A DNA stretch of 64,000 bases from Pseudomonas sp. MIACH (GTDB taxonomy: Bacteria; Pseudomonadota; Gammaproteobacteria; Pseudomonadales; Pseudomonadaceae): the NCBI RefSeq assembly GCF_001269925.1, contig NZ_LHVO01000035.1, forward strand, positions 1 to 64,000. Reading direction: 5' to 3'. The translations under genes were made by a program, and so were the position numbers. The notes under the pieces are model-generated. The model was not told where the DNA came from. It saw nothing but the letters and a program-made list of their open reading frames with translations, and did no database searches. Positions 19,993-28,797 of this stretch are shown one piece after another. Position 1 is the first letter of the stretch; each line of letters opens with the position of its first letter.

Positions 19993-20723
19993 TCTCTATC
20001 AAGAACATCAACAAGTGGTATGGCGACTTCCAGGTGCTGACCGATTGCAGCACCGAGGTTAAAAAAGGCGAAGTGATCGTGGTGTGCGGGCCGTCGGGCT
20101 CGGGCAAGTCCACCCTGATCAAGTGCGTCAACGCGCTGGAACCGTTCCAGAAAGGCGACGTGGTCGTCGATGGCACCTCCATCGCCGACCCGAAGACCAA
20201 CCTGCCGAAACTGCGTTCACGCGTGGGCATGGTGTTCCAGCACTTCGAACTGTTCCCGCACCTGACCATCACCGAAAACCTGACCATCGCGCAGATCAAG
20301 GTGCTCGGCCGCAGCAAGGAAGAGGCCACCAAGAAAGGCCTGCAACTGCTTGAGCGCGTAGGCCTGTCGGCGCACGCCCACAAGCACCCTGGCCAGCTCT
20401 CCGGTGGTCAGCAGCAACGTGTGGCGATTGCCCGCGCCCTGGCCATGGACCCGATCGTCATGCTGTTCGACGAACCGACCTCGGCCCTCGACCCGGAAAT
20501 GGTCAACGAAGTACTGGACGTGATGGTGCAACTGGCCCAGGAAGGCATGACCATGATGTGCGTGACCCACGAAATGGGCTTTGCCCGCAAAGTGGCCGAC
20601 CGCGTGATCTTCATGGACGCCGGCAAGATCATCGAAGACTGCCCGAAAGAAGAATTCTTCGGCGACATCAGCGCCCGCTCCGAACGCGCGCAGCACTTCC
20701 TTGAGAAAATCCTGCAGCACTAA
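19989..20723 (+). CDS. aatP: Acidic amino acid ABC transporter ATPase AatP/GltL
   Basis: This 244-residue ATPase powers the importer. Walker A ([10 protein letters not shown]) is near residue 34, the signature LSGGQQQR near residue 137 and Walker B ([12 protein letters not shown]) near residue 157. The length is that of the polar amino acid group, with no regulatory C-terminal domain. It ends the transporter operon. A REPIN separates it from aauS. In P. aeruginosa, ggt and ansB lie between aatP and aauS. They are missing at this position here. Confidence 0.95.
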   Translation: MISIKNINKWYGDFQVLTDCSTEVKKGEVIVVCGPSGSGKSTLIKCVNALEPFQKGDVVVDGTSIADPKTNLPKLRSRVGMVFQHFELFPHLTITENLTIAQIKVLGRSKEEATKKGLQLLERVGLSAHAHKHPGQLSGGQQQRVAIARALAMDPIVMLFDEPTSALDPEMVNEVLDVMVQLAQEGMTMMCVTHEMGFARKVADRVIFMDAGKIIEDCPKEEFFGDISARSERAQHFLEKILQH

Positions 20724-20743
20724 AAACAGCCTCACTCCCACCC

Positions 20744-20843
20744 TGTAGGAGCGAGCTTGCTCGCGAAGAACCCAAGAGCACCGCGGACATCCAGGATGCA
20801 CGCGTCATCGTTGACGTTTTTCGCGAGCAAGCTCGCTCCTACA
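20744..20843. repeat. REPIN between aatP and aauS
   Basis: Two REP sequences form perfect 23-bp inverted arms at 20744-20766 and 20821-20843, with a 54-bp spacer. The arms are identical, so the element is probably young or conserved by selection. It lies 21 bases after the aatP stop. Confidence 0.92.
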
Positions 20844-20881
20844 GTTGGCCGGAGGGCGGTAGCTGACCCAAGGCATCTGTG

Positions 20882-22783
20882 ATGAAATGCGACCCCAACC
20901 AATTTCGCGCCGCACCGCCATCACTTGCCGTGAAACCTCGCCTGATTCGCCAACTGTTCCTGCCGCCGTTGATCATCGCCCTGATGATCGGCCTGGGTTA
21001 TATCGGCTTCTGGATCAGTGAGTACTACGGCATCCGCACCCTCAGCGACAACGGCGAGCGCCAGCTGGAGCTGCATGCCCGCACCGTTGAAAGTGAACTC
21101 AGCAAATACACCTACCTGCCCAGCCTGCTGGAGCTGGAGTCCAGCGTCTCCAAGCTGCTGGCCGAGCCCAATCAGGAAACCCGCAAAGCGGTCAACGACT
21201 ACCTCGAAGGCCTGAACCGACGCAGTCGCAGCCGGGCCATCTACGTGATGGACACCACCGGCCGTGTGCTGGCCACCAGTAACTGGCGCGATGCCGACAG
21301 TTACCAGGGTGAAGACCTGTCCTTTCGTGCCTATTTCCAGAATGCCGTGCGCGGTCAGCCCGGACGCTTCTACGGCATCGGCAGCACCAACGGCGAACCC
21401 GGTTACTACCTGGCCCACGGCCTGGAAGAGCACGGCAAGATCATCGGCGTGGCGGTGGTCAAAGTACGCCTGGAAGCCTTGGAAGAACGCTGGCAACGCG
21501 CGCGTCTCGAAGCCTTTGTAAGCGACGAGAACGGCATCATCATCCTCTCCAGCGACCCGGCCCGTCGCCTCAAGGCCGTGCGCCCGCTGAGCGATGAGAT
21601 CAAGGAACACCTGGCCCACAGCCTGCAATATTACTGGGCCACGCTGAACGAGCTGGAACCCCTGGCCCGCGAGCGCTTGAATGACCGCAGCGAAAAGCTG
21701 ACCTTCCCGGCCAACAGCGAAGTGGTCAACGACGAGCACGAAGTCAGCTACCTGGCACAAACCCGTCCACTCAACGACACACCGTGGAATTTCACCCTGC
21801 TCACCCCGCTCAACGACCTGCGCCGCGCAGCGATCAACCAGGGCATCCTGGTGGCTGTCGCATTTGGCCTGGTGGCATTCCTGCTGATTGCCTGGAACGA
21901 ACGCCGCAAAGTCATCGCCACCCGCCTCGCTGCGCGCGAAGCCTTGCAGGAAGCCAACAGCCAACTGGAACGGCGGATTGCCGAACGCACCGCCGACCTG
22001 CGCGCCAGCAACGAACGGCTCAAGGGCCAGATCCGCGAACGGCGCCAGGCCGAGGAAACCCTGCGCCGCGCCCAGGACGAACTGGTACAGGCCGGCAAAC
22101 TGGCAGCCATCGGCCAGATGTCCACCAGCATTGCCCATGAACTGAACCAGCCGTTGGCGGCGCTGCGCACCTTGTCCGGCAACACCGTGCGCTTCCTCGA
22201 ACGCGGCGCGCTGGACACCGCCAGCGCCAATCTCAAGACCATCAACGAACTGATCGACCGCATGGGCCGCATCACCGCCAGCCTGCGCTCGTTCGCGCGG
22301 CGCGGTGATGACCAGGGCGAAGCGAGCCTGCCCAAAGCGGTAGACGCCGCGTTCCAGGTCCTGGGTGCACGCCTGGACAGCCTGCCGCTGACCCTGCATC
22401 GCGACTTCACCGCGGCCCAATTGCAGATCGACCAGACCCGACTGGAGCAAATCCTGGTCAACCTGATCGGCAACGCCCTCGACGCCATGCAGGCGCAACC
22501 CGCTCCCGAGCTATGGCTGGAAGGCAGCATCGCCGAGGGCAAATACCGCCTGCGCGTGCGCGACAACGGCCATGGCATCGACGCCGAGGTCCGCAAGCAT
22601 TTGTTCGAACCGTTCTTCACCACCAAACCCGGCGAGCAAGGCCTGGGCCTCGGCCTGACCCTCTCCGCCAGCCTCGCGGCGGCCACCGGCGGCAGCCTCG
22701 CCGTGGAACACCCGGTCGGCGGCGGTACTGCCTTTGTCCTGAGCCTGCCGCTGGTGGGCGCCCAAACAGCTGAGTCGACATGA
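20882..22783 (+). CDS. aauS: Sensor histidine kinase AauS (DctB-like)
   Basis: AauS is the membrane sensor of the two-component system controlling uptake and use of acidic amino acids. The 633-residue protein has a membrane helix near residues 20-40 and a large periplasmic dCache-type sensor domain. A second helix lies near residue 320, followed by a coiled coil rich in E/R/A. The HisKA box is SIAHELNQPLAALRT, and the ATPase domain has NALDAM, DNGHGI and GLGLGLTLSASL. Two starts are possible: GTG at 20879 and ATG at 20882. I prefer the ATG, with AAGG eight bases upstream. The gene is translationally coupled to aauR by a 4-bp overlap. Confidence 0.92.
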   Translation: MKCDPNQFRAAPPSLAVKPRLIRQLFLPPLIIALMIGLGYIGFWISEYYGIRTLSDNGERQLELHARTVESELSKYTYLPSLLELESSVSKLLAEPNQETRKAVNDYLEGLNRRSRSRAIYVMDTTGRVLATSNWRDADSYQGEDLSFRAYFQNAVRGQPGRFYGIGSTNGEPGYYLAHGLEEHGKIIGVAVVKVRLEALEERWQRARLEAFVSDENGIIILSSDPARRLKAVRPLSDEIKEHLAHSLQYYWATLNELEPLARERLNDRSEKLTFPANSEVVNDEHEVSYLAQTRPLNDTPWNFTLLTPLNDLRRAAINQGILVAVAFGLVAFLLIAWNERRKVIATRLAAREALQEANSQLERRIAERTADLRASNERLKGQIRERRQAEETLRRAQDELVQAGKLAAIGQMSTSIAHELNQPLAALRTLSGNTVRFLERGALDTASANLKTINELIDRMGRITASLRSFARRGDDQGEASLPKAVDAAFQVLGARLDSLPLTLHRDFTAAQLQIDQTRLEQILVNLIGNALDAMQAQPAPELWLEGSIAEGKYRLRVRDNGHGIDAEVRKHLFEPFFTTKPGEQGLGLGLTLSASLAAATGGSLAVEHPVGGGTAFVLSLPLVGAQTAEST

Positions 22784-24117
22784 ATATTGATCCCCAAGAC
22801 CTCACCGTCCTGATCGTCGAAGACGACCCCCATGTGCTGCTCGGTTGTCAGCAGGCCCTGGCGCTGGAAGACATCCCCAGTGTGGGCGTGGGCAGTGCCG
22901 AAGAAGCGTTGAAATGCATCGGCGAGAACTTTGCCGGCATCGTGATCAGCGATATCCGCCTGCCGGGCATCGACGGCCTGGAGTTGCTCACCCGGCTCAA
23001 GGCCCTGGATAAAAGCCTGCCGGTGGTGCTGATCACCGGGCACGGCGATATCTCCATGGCCGTAGGCGCCATGCGTAATGGCGCCTACGACTTCATGGAA
23101 AAACCCTTCTCCCCCGAACGCCTGGTCGACGTCGCCCGGCGCGCCCTGGAACAACGCGGACTGGCGCGGGAAGTCTGGTCACTGCGCCGCCAGTTGGCCG
23201 AGCGGGATTCGTTGGAAGGCCGCATCATCGGTCGCTCGCCGGCCATGCAGAACTTGCGCGAACTGATCGCCAACGTCGCCGACACCTCGGCCAACGTGCT
23301 GATCGAAGGCGAGACCGGCACCGGCAAGGAACTGGTCGCGCGTTGCCTGCATGACTTCAGCCGCCGGCATTCCCACCAGTTCGTCGCCCTCAACTGCGGC
23401 GGCCTGCCGGAGAACCTGTTCGAAAGCGAGATTTTCGGCCACGAAGCCAATGCCTTTACCGGCGCAGGCAAGCGCCGTATCGGCAAGATCGAGCACGCCC
23501 ACGAAGGCACGCTGTTCCTCGATGAAGTGGAAAGCATGCCGATCAACCTGCAGATCAAATTGCTGCGGGTGTTGCAGGAACGCACCCTGGAACGCCTGGG
23601 TTCGAACCAGAGCGTGGCCGTGGATTGCCGGGTAATCGCCGCCACCAAGTCCGACCTCGACGAACTCAGCCGCGCCAGCCAATTCCGCAGCGACCTGTAC
23701 TACCGCCTCAACGTGGTGACCCTGGAACTGCCGCCCCTGCGCGAACGCCGCGAAGACATCCTGCAACTGTTCGAACATTTCCTGCAGCAGTCATCCCTGC
23801 GTTTTGACCGCACCGCGCCGGAACTGGACAACCAGACCGTGTCCAGCCTGATGAGCCACGACTGGCCCGGTAACGTGCGTGAACTGCGCAACGTCGCCGA
23901 ACGCTTCGCCCTCGGCCTGCCCGCCTTCAAGAAAAGTGGCAACAGCAGCAGCGGCCAAGGCCTGGCCTTTACCGAGGCGGTCGAAGCCTTTGAACGCAAC
24001 CTGCTGGCAGACGCGTTGCAACGCAGCGGTGGCAACCTGACCCAGGCCAGCCAGGAACTGGGCATGGCCAAGACCACCCTGTTCGACAAAGTCAAAAAGT
24101 ACGGGTTGAGCCACTGA
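22780..24117 (+). CDS. aauR: Sigma-54-dependent response regulator AauR
   Basis: AauR binds the AauR boxes in front of aatJ and activates sigma-54 RNA polymerase there. The 445-residue protein has a receiver domain (phospho-acceptor Asp in VISDIRLPGIDG, near residue 51). An AAA+ activator domain follows from about residue 145 (Walker A GETGTGKE), and a Fis-type helix-turn-helix lies at the C-terminus (NLTQASQELGMAKTTL). The sigma-54 contact loop, normally GAFTGA, reads NAFTGA. This is a rare first-position change whose effect I cannot judge. The start overlaps aauS by four bases. The stop overlaps the next gene by one base. Confidence 0.92.
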   Translation: MNIDPQDLTVLIVEDDPHVLLGCQQALALEDIPSVGVGSAEEALKCIGENFAGIVISDIRLPGIDGLELLTRLKALDKSLPVVLITGHGDISMAVGAMRNGAYDFMEKPFSPERLVDVARRALEQRGLAREVWSLRRQLAERDSLEGRIIGRSPAMQNLRELIANVADTSANVLIEGETGTGKELVARCLHDFSRRHSHQFVALNCGGLPENLFESEIFGHEANAFTGAGKRRIGKIEHAHEGTLFLDEVESMPINLQIKLLRVLQERTLERLGSNQSVAVDCRVIAATKSDLDELSRASQFRSDLYYRLNVVTLELPPLRERREDILQLFEHFLQQSSLRFDRTAPELDNQTVSSLMSHDWPGNVRELRNVAERFALGLPAFKKSGNSSSGQGLAFTEAVEAFERNLLADALQRSGGNLTQASQELGMAKTTLFDKVKKYGLSH

Positions 24118-24455
24118 TGGATCTTTTTTTGAAGGCCGCCCTTGGCGCGGCGGTGGTGTTGATCCTGGCGGCGCTGGCCAAGACCAGGAACTATTACATC
24201 GCGGGGCTGGTGCCGCTGTTTCCGACCTTTGCGTTGATCGCCCATTACATCGTCGGCAAGGGCCGCTCGCTGGACGATTTGAAGACCACGATCCTGTTCG
24301 GGATGTGGTCGATCATTCCGTACTTTGTGTACTTGGCGACGTTGTATGTGGTGGTGGACCGGATGCGGCTGGAGGCCTCTTTAGCCGTAGCAGCGGTAGC
24401 GTGGCTGATGGCCGCGACGGTGTTGGTGAGCGTGTGGGTACGCGTCCACGCCTGA
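24117..24455 (+). CDS. glpM: GlpM-like inner-membrane protein
   Basis: This 112-residue protein has four hydrophobic segments and the stretch AGLVPLFPTFALIAHYI, which I associate with the GlpM family. GlpM was described in P. aeruginosa as a membrane protein influencing alginate production, and there it lies next to glpD. Here the aat-aau block stands between glpD and this gene, and its start overlaps the aauR stop by one base. It is therefore expressed with the regulators. The biochemical role of the family is not known to me. Confidence 0.75.
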   Translation: MDLFLKAALGAAVVLILAALAKTRNYYIAGLVPLFPTFALIAHYIVGKGRSLDDLKTTILFGMWSIIPYFVYLATLYVVVDRMRLEASLAVAAVAWLMAATVLVSVWVRVHA

Positions 24456-24485
24456 CACCCCTCCCACATTTTTAATCGAGGCGTG

Positions 24486-25883
24486 TCAGCGGACGATCTT
24501 GTCGACCTGGATGCCCAGCTTCTTCAGTCGATACCAGAAACTGCGCTCAGAGATCCCGATCTTCGCCGCCGCCGCAGCCTGCACACCATTACTCTCCTGC
24601 AACGCCGCCAGGATATAAGCCTTCTCCACCTCCGCCAGCGCCGCATCCAGGTCCTGGGGAATGCCCGGCCCGTCGCTGAGGATCGCGGTCACGCCGCCTT
24701 CACTCGGCTTAGACGCAAACAGGTAGCCCGGCAAGTCGATATCCTCAATCACGGGTGACGCCGCCACGATGGTCGCGCGCTCCACACAGTTTTGCAGCTC
24801 ACGGATATTGCCCGGCCAGTGATACGCGGCCATGGCCTGCAACGCTTCAGGGCTGAAGCCGGTAATACGCTTGCCGGCAGTGGCGCTGAGGGTCTGGGCA
24901 AAGTGGCGCGCCAGGGGCGCGATATCTTCCACGCGCTCGCGCAGGGCCGGCAGCGGGATCGGGAATACGTTGAGGCGGTAATACAAGTCTTCGCGAAATT
25001 CCTTGTTGGCCACCGCTTCCAGCAGGTTCTTGTTGGTAGCGGCAATCACCCGCACATCCACCTTGCGCTCGCGGGGATCGCCCACCGGCTCGATCACCCG
25101 CTCCTGCAAGGCGCGCAGGATCTTGGCTTGCAGCGCCAGGGGCATATCGCCCACCTCATCAAGAAACAGCGTGCCCTTGTCAGCCTGCTGGAAACGCCCG
25201 ATCCGATCAGACACGGCGCCGGTAAACGCGCCCTTGCGATGGCCGAACATTTCGCTTTCCAGCAGCCCCTCCGGGATCGCTGCGCAGTTGACCGCCACGA
25301 ACGGTTTGTCGGCACGGCTGCCATGCTTGTGGATGGCGCGGGCGACCATTTCCTTGCCGGTGCCGCTTTCGCCAGTCAGCAGGATGGTGGTGCTGCTGTC
25401 GCGCACCGAATCCACCGCCTGCAGCACTTTGCGAAACGCCGGGCTGTCGCCGACCAGGCTGTCGAACTGCGTCTGCTCGTCCAGCTCGGCGCGCAGGCGC
25501 GCGTTGTCGCGCATGATGTCGCGAAACTGCAGGGCCTTGGCCACGGTGATGTCCAGCTCGTCGATATCAAACGGCTTGGCGATGTAGTCGTAGGCACCGT
25601 TGCGCATCGACTGCACGGCGTTTTTCACCGTGCTGTAGGCGGTCATCACGATCACCGGCACCTGGGGATAGCGCAGCTTGATCTCGGCCAACAAGGCCGG
25701 CCCGTCCATGCCCGGCATGCGCCAGTCGCTGATCACCAGGTCGATGTCTTCCTGCTCCAGCACCTTGAGCGCATGCAGGCCGTTGCCTGCAATGAACACC
25801 TGCACGCTGTTCTGGCCCAGGGCCGACGCCAGCAGGTCGCAGAGCTTGGGTTCGTCGTCGACTACCAGAATGTTATGCGTCAT
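24486..25883 (-). CDS. Sigma-54-dependent response regulator of the six-gene cassette
   Basis: This NtrC-type regulator has 465 residues. The receiver domain has its Asp in LVISDWRMPGMDG (near residue 53). The AAA+ domain has Walker A GESGTGKE and a canonical GAFTGA loop. A Fis-type helix-turn-helix lies at the C-terminus (VQAAAAAKIGISERSFWYRL). It is the last gene of a minus-strand operon and overlaps the sensor kinase gene by 11 bp. A sigma-54 promoter lies in front of the operon's first gene, so the regulator probably activates its own operon. I do not recognise a named orthologue. Confidence 0.9.
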   Translation of the reverse strand: MTHNILVVDDEPKLCDLLASALGQNSVQVFIAGNGLHALKVLEQEDIDLVISDWRMPGMDGPALLAEIKLRYPQVPVIVMTAYSTVKNAVQSMRNGAYDYIAKPFDIDELDITVAKALQFRDIMRDNARLRAELDEQTQFDSLVGDSPAFRKVLQAVDSVRDSSTTILLTGESGTGKEMVARAIHKHGSRADKPFVAVNCAAIPEGLLESEMFGHRKGAFTGAVSDRIGRFQQADKGTLFLDEVGDMPLALQAKILRALQERVIEPVGDPRERKVDVRVIAATNKNLLEAVANKEFREDLYYRLNVFPIPLPALRERVEDIAPLARHFAQTLSATAGKRITGFSPEALQAMAAYHWPGNIRELQNCVERATIVAASPVIEDIDLPGYLFASKPSEGGVTAILSDGPGIPQDLDAALAEVEKAYILAALQESNGVQAAAAAKIGISERSFWYRLKKLGIQVDKIVR

Positions 25884-27642
25884 GACTGTCCTCGTCGTCT
25901 TCGCCTATCGCTGGAATGTACAGGCTGAAGGTGGCGCCGGCATCGTTTTCGCTGGCGCATTCGATGCTGCCGTCGTGACTTTCCATGATCGAATAGACTT
26001 TGGCCAGGCCCAGGCCCGTGCCCGAGGCCTTGGTGGTGACGAAGGGCGTAAAGATACGCTCGATCATCTCCGGCGCGATGCCCTGGCCGGTGTCGGCGAT
26101 GGTGATGACAGTGTTGTCGCCCACGCTGCGAATGCCCAGGGTCAGGCGCCCGCCTTCGGGCATGGCATCGATGGCGTTGAGAATCAGATTGAGGCAGGCC
26201 TGCTTGAGTTGCTTGGCATCGGCGTAGATCGTCGCTCCCGGCGCCTGGTCATCGATCTGCGCATCGATGTTATGGCTGGCCAGTTCCGGCGCGCAGAAAC
26301 CCAGGATCTCCTCGACCAATGGGCGCGCCGGCTGCAGCACGCGCAGCGGTGGGTTGGGTTTGGCAAAGTCGAGGAACTCGGTGATCAAGTCGTTGATGCG
26401 GCTGACCTCGCTGATCACATATTCCAGGTGACGCTTGTCGGCGTCCGGCAGGTCTGCGCGGCGGTGCAACAACTGGGTAGCCGTCTTGATGATGCCCAAC
26501 GGGTTACGGATCTCGTGGGCCAGGCCCATGGCGACCTCACCCAGGGCGTGCAGACGATCACGCCGGCGCAGCTGGGCTTCGAGGTGGTGCAGCTCGCCGA
26601 GGCGCTCGGTCATATGGTTGAAAGTGCTGCTCAATTGCGCCAGTTCGTCGCCACCACTGACCAGCACGCGGTGCGCGTAATTGCCTGAGATCACCGCACC
26701 CACGCCTTCGGACAAGTCCCGCAACGGCTTGGTCAAGCGCCGCGACACCAGCACACCGGCCGCCAGGGACAATGCCGAACTGAGCAGGAAAATCAGCACG
26801 AACAGGTTGCTCTGGTTCACCAGGCCCACCAGGCTGGTGTGGCGCAGCAGGCCGCTGAAAATCACGCCTTGCAGGTCACCGGCGTCATTGAAGATCGGCC
26901 AGTACAACCCACTGTAGCTGTTGGTGAACTGCTCGCTGGGCTGCTTGGTGCTGCGCATCGCGGTCTCGACACTTTTCGGGATGCGCGACGGGTGATCCAC
27001 GAAGCGCTGGGTCGAGAATATCTCCGAGAACCCCTCGGGGTTGGCCAGGTACAGGCGCAGGTCGAGGGAGTGCACATCGGCCACGCTGGTGAGGAAGCTG
27101 CTGTCCAGGTAGGTCGCCACCAACAAGCGGTAGTCGACGCCGTCCTGGCTGGTTTCGAAGGTCGAGACCACAATCCCGGTACTCACCCCCGCCACTTGCA
27201 CGGTCTGCAGCACCGCGTTGCTGGTCAGGCTGATCTGTTTGACGATGTCATCCGAGGCGGTGCTGAACACCACCTTCTGATCGCTGGTACGGATCAGCGC
27301 CACCACATCGATGTCGGTGGCATCGGCGATGTCCGCGGTCAGCCGGTCATGCTTGGCAGCCAGCCGGCTGGAGGGCGGGCTGGTGTAGCGCAGGAACAGC
27401 TTGGCCATGCGTGCGTTGTCGTGAAGGATGTCGCCGATCTCGTCCTTGACGATTTTGGTCGATTCCTGCAGCCAGATACGCACGTTGCTGTCGAAAATCT
27501 GCGACAGCGTGGTCGCGGCCAGCTCCGCCGCGATCATGGTGGGAATCACGCTGACCAGCCAGAACGCCAGCACCAGCTTGCGCTGGACGCTCCAGCGCGA
27601 AATGGCAAAGGGGCGGGCTTTCTGGCGGGTCTTGGTGATCAT
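25873..27642 (-). CDS. Membrane sensor histidine kinase of the six-gene cassette
   Basis: This 589-residue kinase has a membrane helix near residues 22-45 and a periplasmic sensor region of about 240 residues. A second helix (LFVLIFLLSSALSLAAGV) follows, then a HAMP linker. The HisKA domain has H376 in GLAHEIRNPLG, and the ATPase domain has NAIDAM, IADTGQGI and GTGLGLAKV. The ATG at 27642 is chosen because it shares its first base with the stop codon of the acyltransferase gene upstream, and it gives a normal cytoplasmic N-terminus. The open frame to 27777 overlaps that gene. The signal sensed is unknown, but the kinase is cotranscribed with biosynthetic genes. A pathway product or precursor is a reasonable guess. 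Confidence 0.9.
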   Translation of the reverse strand: MITKTRQKARPFAISRWSVQRKLVLAFWLVSVIPTMIAAELAATTLSQIFDSNVRIWLQESTKIVKDEIGDILHDNARMAKLFLRYTSPPSSRLAAKHDRLTADIADATDIDVVALIRTSDQKVVFSTASDDIVKQISLTSNAVLQTVQVAGVSTGIVVSTFETSQDGVDYRLLVATYLDSSFLTSVADVHSLDLRLYLANPEGFSEIFSTQRFVDHPSRIPKSVETAMRSTKQPSEQFTNSYSGLYWPIFNDAGDLQGVIFSGLLRHTSLVGLVNQSNLFVLIFLLSSALSLAAGVLVSRRLTKPLRDLSEGVGAVISGNYAHRVLVSGGDELAQLSSTFNHMTERLGELHHLEAQLRRRDRLHALGEVAMGLAHEIRNPLGIIKTATQLLHRRADLPDADKRHLEYVISEVSRINDLITEFLDFAKPNPPLRVLQPARPLVEEILGFCAPELASHNIDAQIDDQAPGATIYADAKQLKQACLNLILNAIDAMPEGGRLTLGIRSVGDNTVITIADTGQGIAPEMIERIFTPFVTTKASGTGLGLAKVYSIMESHDGSIECASENDAGATFSLYIPAIGEDDEDSHDA

Positions 27643-28766
27643 CAGGTTTCGCTTATCGCAGCAGCCATGGCAGGGTCGGAACGATCCGGTCGAATAAACA
27701 GTTTTACAAGCTTGAGCAGGCCGTTGACCAGCCGGTTGCGGTGGCGGAAAAACACACTGTTGCCCTGGAACTCGCAACCCAGGCGCAGCTTACTGGCATA
27801 CCCGGCCTGGCCGCACTCATACACCGCAATATTGTGCGCAATACAGTAGTCGACATTGGTCAGCCAACTGCGGAAGTACAGGTTGTAATCGCGGGTAAAT
27901 TCGACGTCATGCCCGAAAAACTTGTCCACCAGCCGGTGCTCGTCCACCAGGATCAGGTTGAACGCCACCAACTGCTCGTCTACCCAGTAAAGAACACAGA
28001 CGGCGCGCGCTCCAAGACGTTCCAGCACGCCAGTGAAATAGCCGGCAGGCAGGCGCTCGAACTGCAACTCGGCGCGCTTGAGCGTGGCTTCGTACAAGCG
28101 CATGACGTCGGGCAGCACGTCGTCGATATTACGCCGCCACTCCACCCGTGGTCCCGGTGCGCGCAGCTTGCGGCGCAAGTCTTTGCGCGTGGATTTACCC
28201 AGCGAGCCGAGGTAGGCATCCAACGATCCGTAGGGCAGCGGCAACACCCCCGTAGGCAAACTCGGCATGTTTTGAAAACCCGCCGCTCGGCAACTGTCGA
28301 GCCAATGCGGGTCCCGGGAAGGCGCATCCTTAACCGCCAGCAGGCCGATACCGAAGTCATCGGCATCCTGGCGCGCGGCGTCCAACAGGTGTTTAAGCAG
28401 CAACGGGCGACGCGACGCGGGCACGCCACTGCCAACCCCGGCGTCGCAACGCTCGGCCACCGGCGAGCCAATGGCATACAGCCCCAATTGCAAAATCCCC
28501 GGCCACAGCCGCTCCACACGTTCGGCCAAACGCTTGCCGGCGCCCGACACCGTGGTGTCGAGCCGATAATGGGTGATGAACGCGGCGGCAACGGCCACCA
28601 GCGTTCCATCGTCGTAAACCGCCAGGTAACGCCATTGGAAGTCCGCGATGGCGGCGTTTTCCACGGCGACGTAATAATCCCAGTCCTCCAACGCACCGGG
28701 AAAGCAGTCGTTCCAGGCGCTACGCTGGAGGGCCCGGATGGTCGGGAAGGCTTGGGTGGTGATCAC
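27642..28766 (-). CDS. FemAB-like GNAT acyltransferase (Acetyltransf_6 type)
   Basis: This 374-residue protein looks like a two-lobed GNAT of the FemAB/DUF482 kind, which move acyl or aminoacyl groups onto amines. Segments typical of the fold are DAYLGSLGKSTRKDLRRKL near residue 190 and LVAFNLILVDEHRLVDKFFG near residue 270. A C-terminal part follows with YECGQAGYASKLRLGCEF. The start is a GTG with an AGGG ribosome-binding site. The gene belongs to the minus-strand cassette and is coupled to the sensor kinase by a shared base. The substrate is not evident. Together with the aminotransferase and esterase, it suggests synthesis of an N-acylated amino compound. Confidence 0.7.
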   Translation of the reverse strand: MITTQAFPTIRALQRSAWNDCFPGALEDWDYYVAVENAAIADFQWRYLAVYDDGTLVAVAAAFITHYRLDTTVSGAGKRLAERVERLWPGILQLGLYAIGSPVAERCDAGVGSGVPASRRPLLLKHLLDAARQDADDFGIGLLAVKDAPSRDPHWLDSCRAAGFQNMPSLPTGVLPLPYGSLDAYLGSLGKSTRKDLRRKLRAPGPRVEWRRNIDDVLPDVMRLYEATLKRAELQFERLPAGYFTGVLERLGARAVCVLYWVDEQLVAFNLILVDEHRLVDKFFGHDVEFTRDYNLYFRSWLTNVDYCIAHNIAVYECGQAGYASKLRLGCEFQGNSVFFRHRNRLVNGLLKLVKLFIRPDRSDPAMAAAISET

Positions 28767-28797
28767 AGGTATCCCTTATTTCTGTGGTGAACGCCGA

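Noticed and set aside
20921..22498. 525-codon minus-strand frame opposite aauS
   Set aside because: It is a shadow of the sensor kinase gene with low-complexity translation and no ribosome-binding site.
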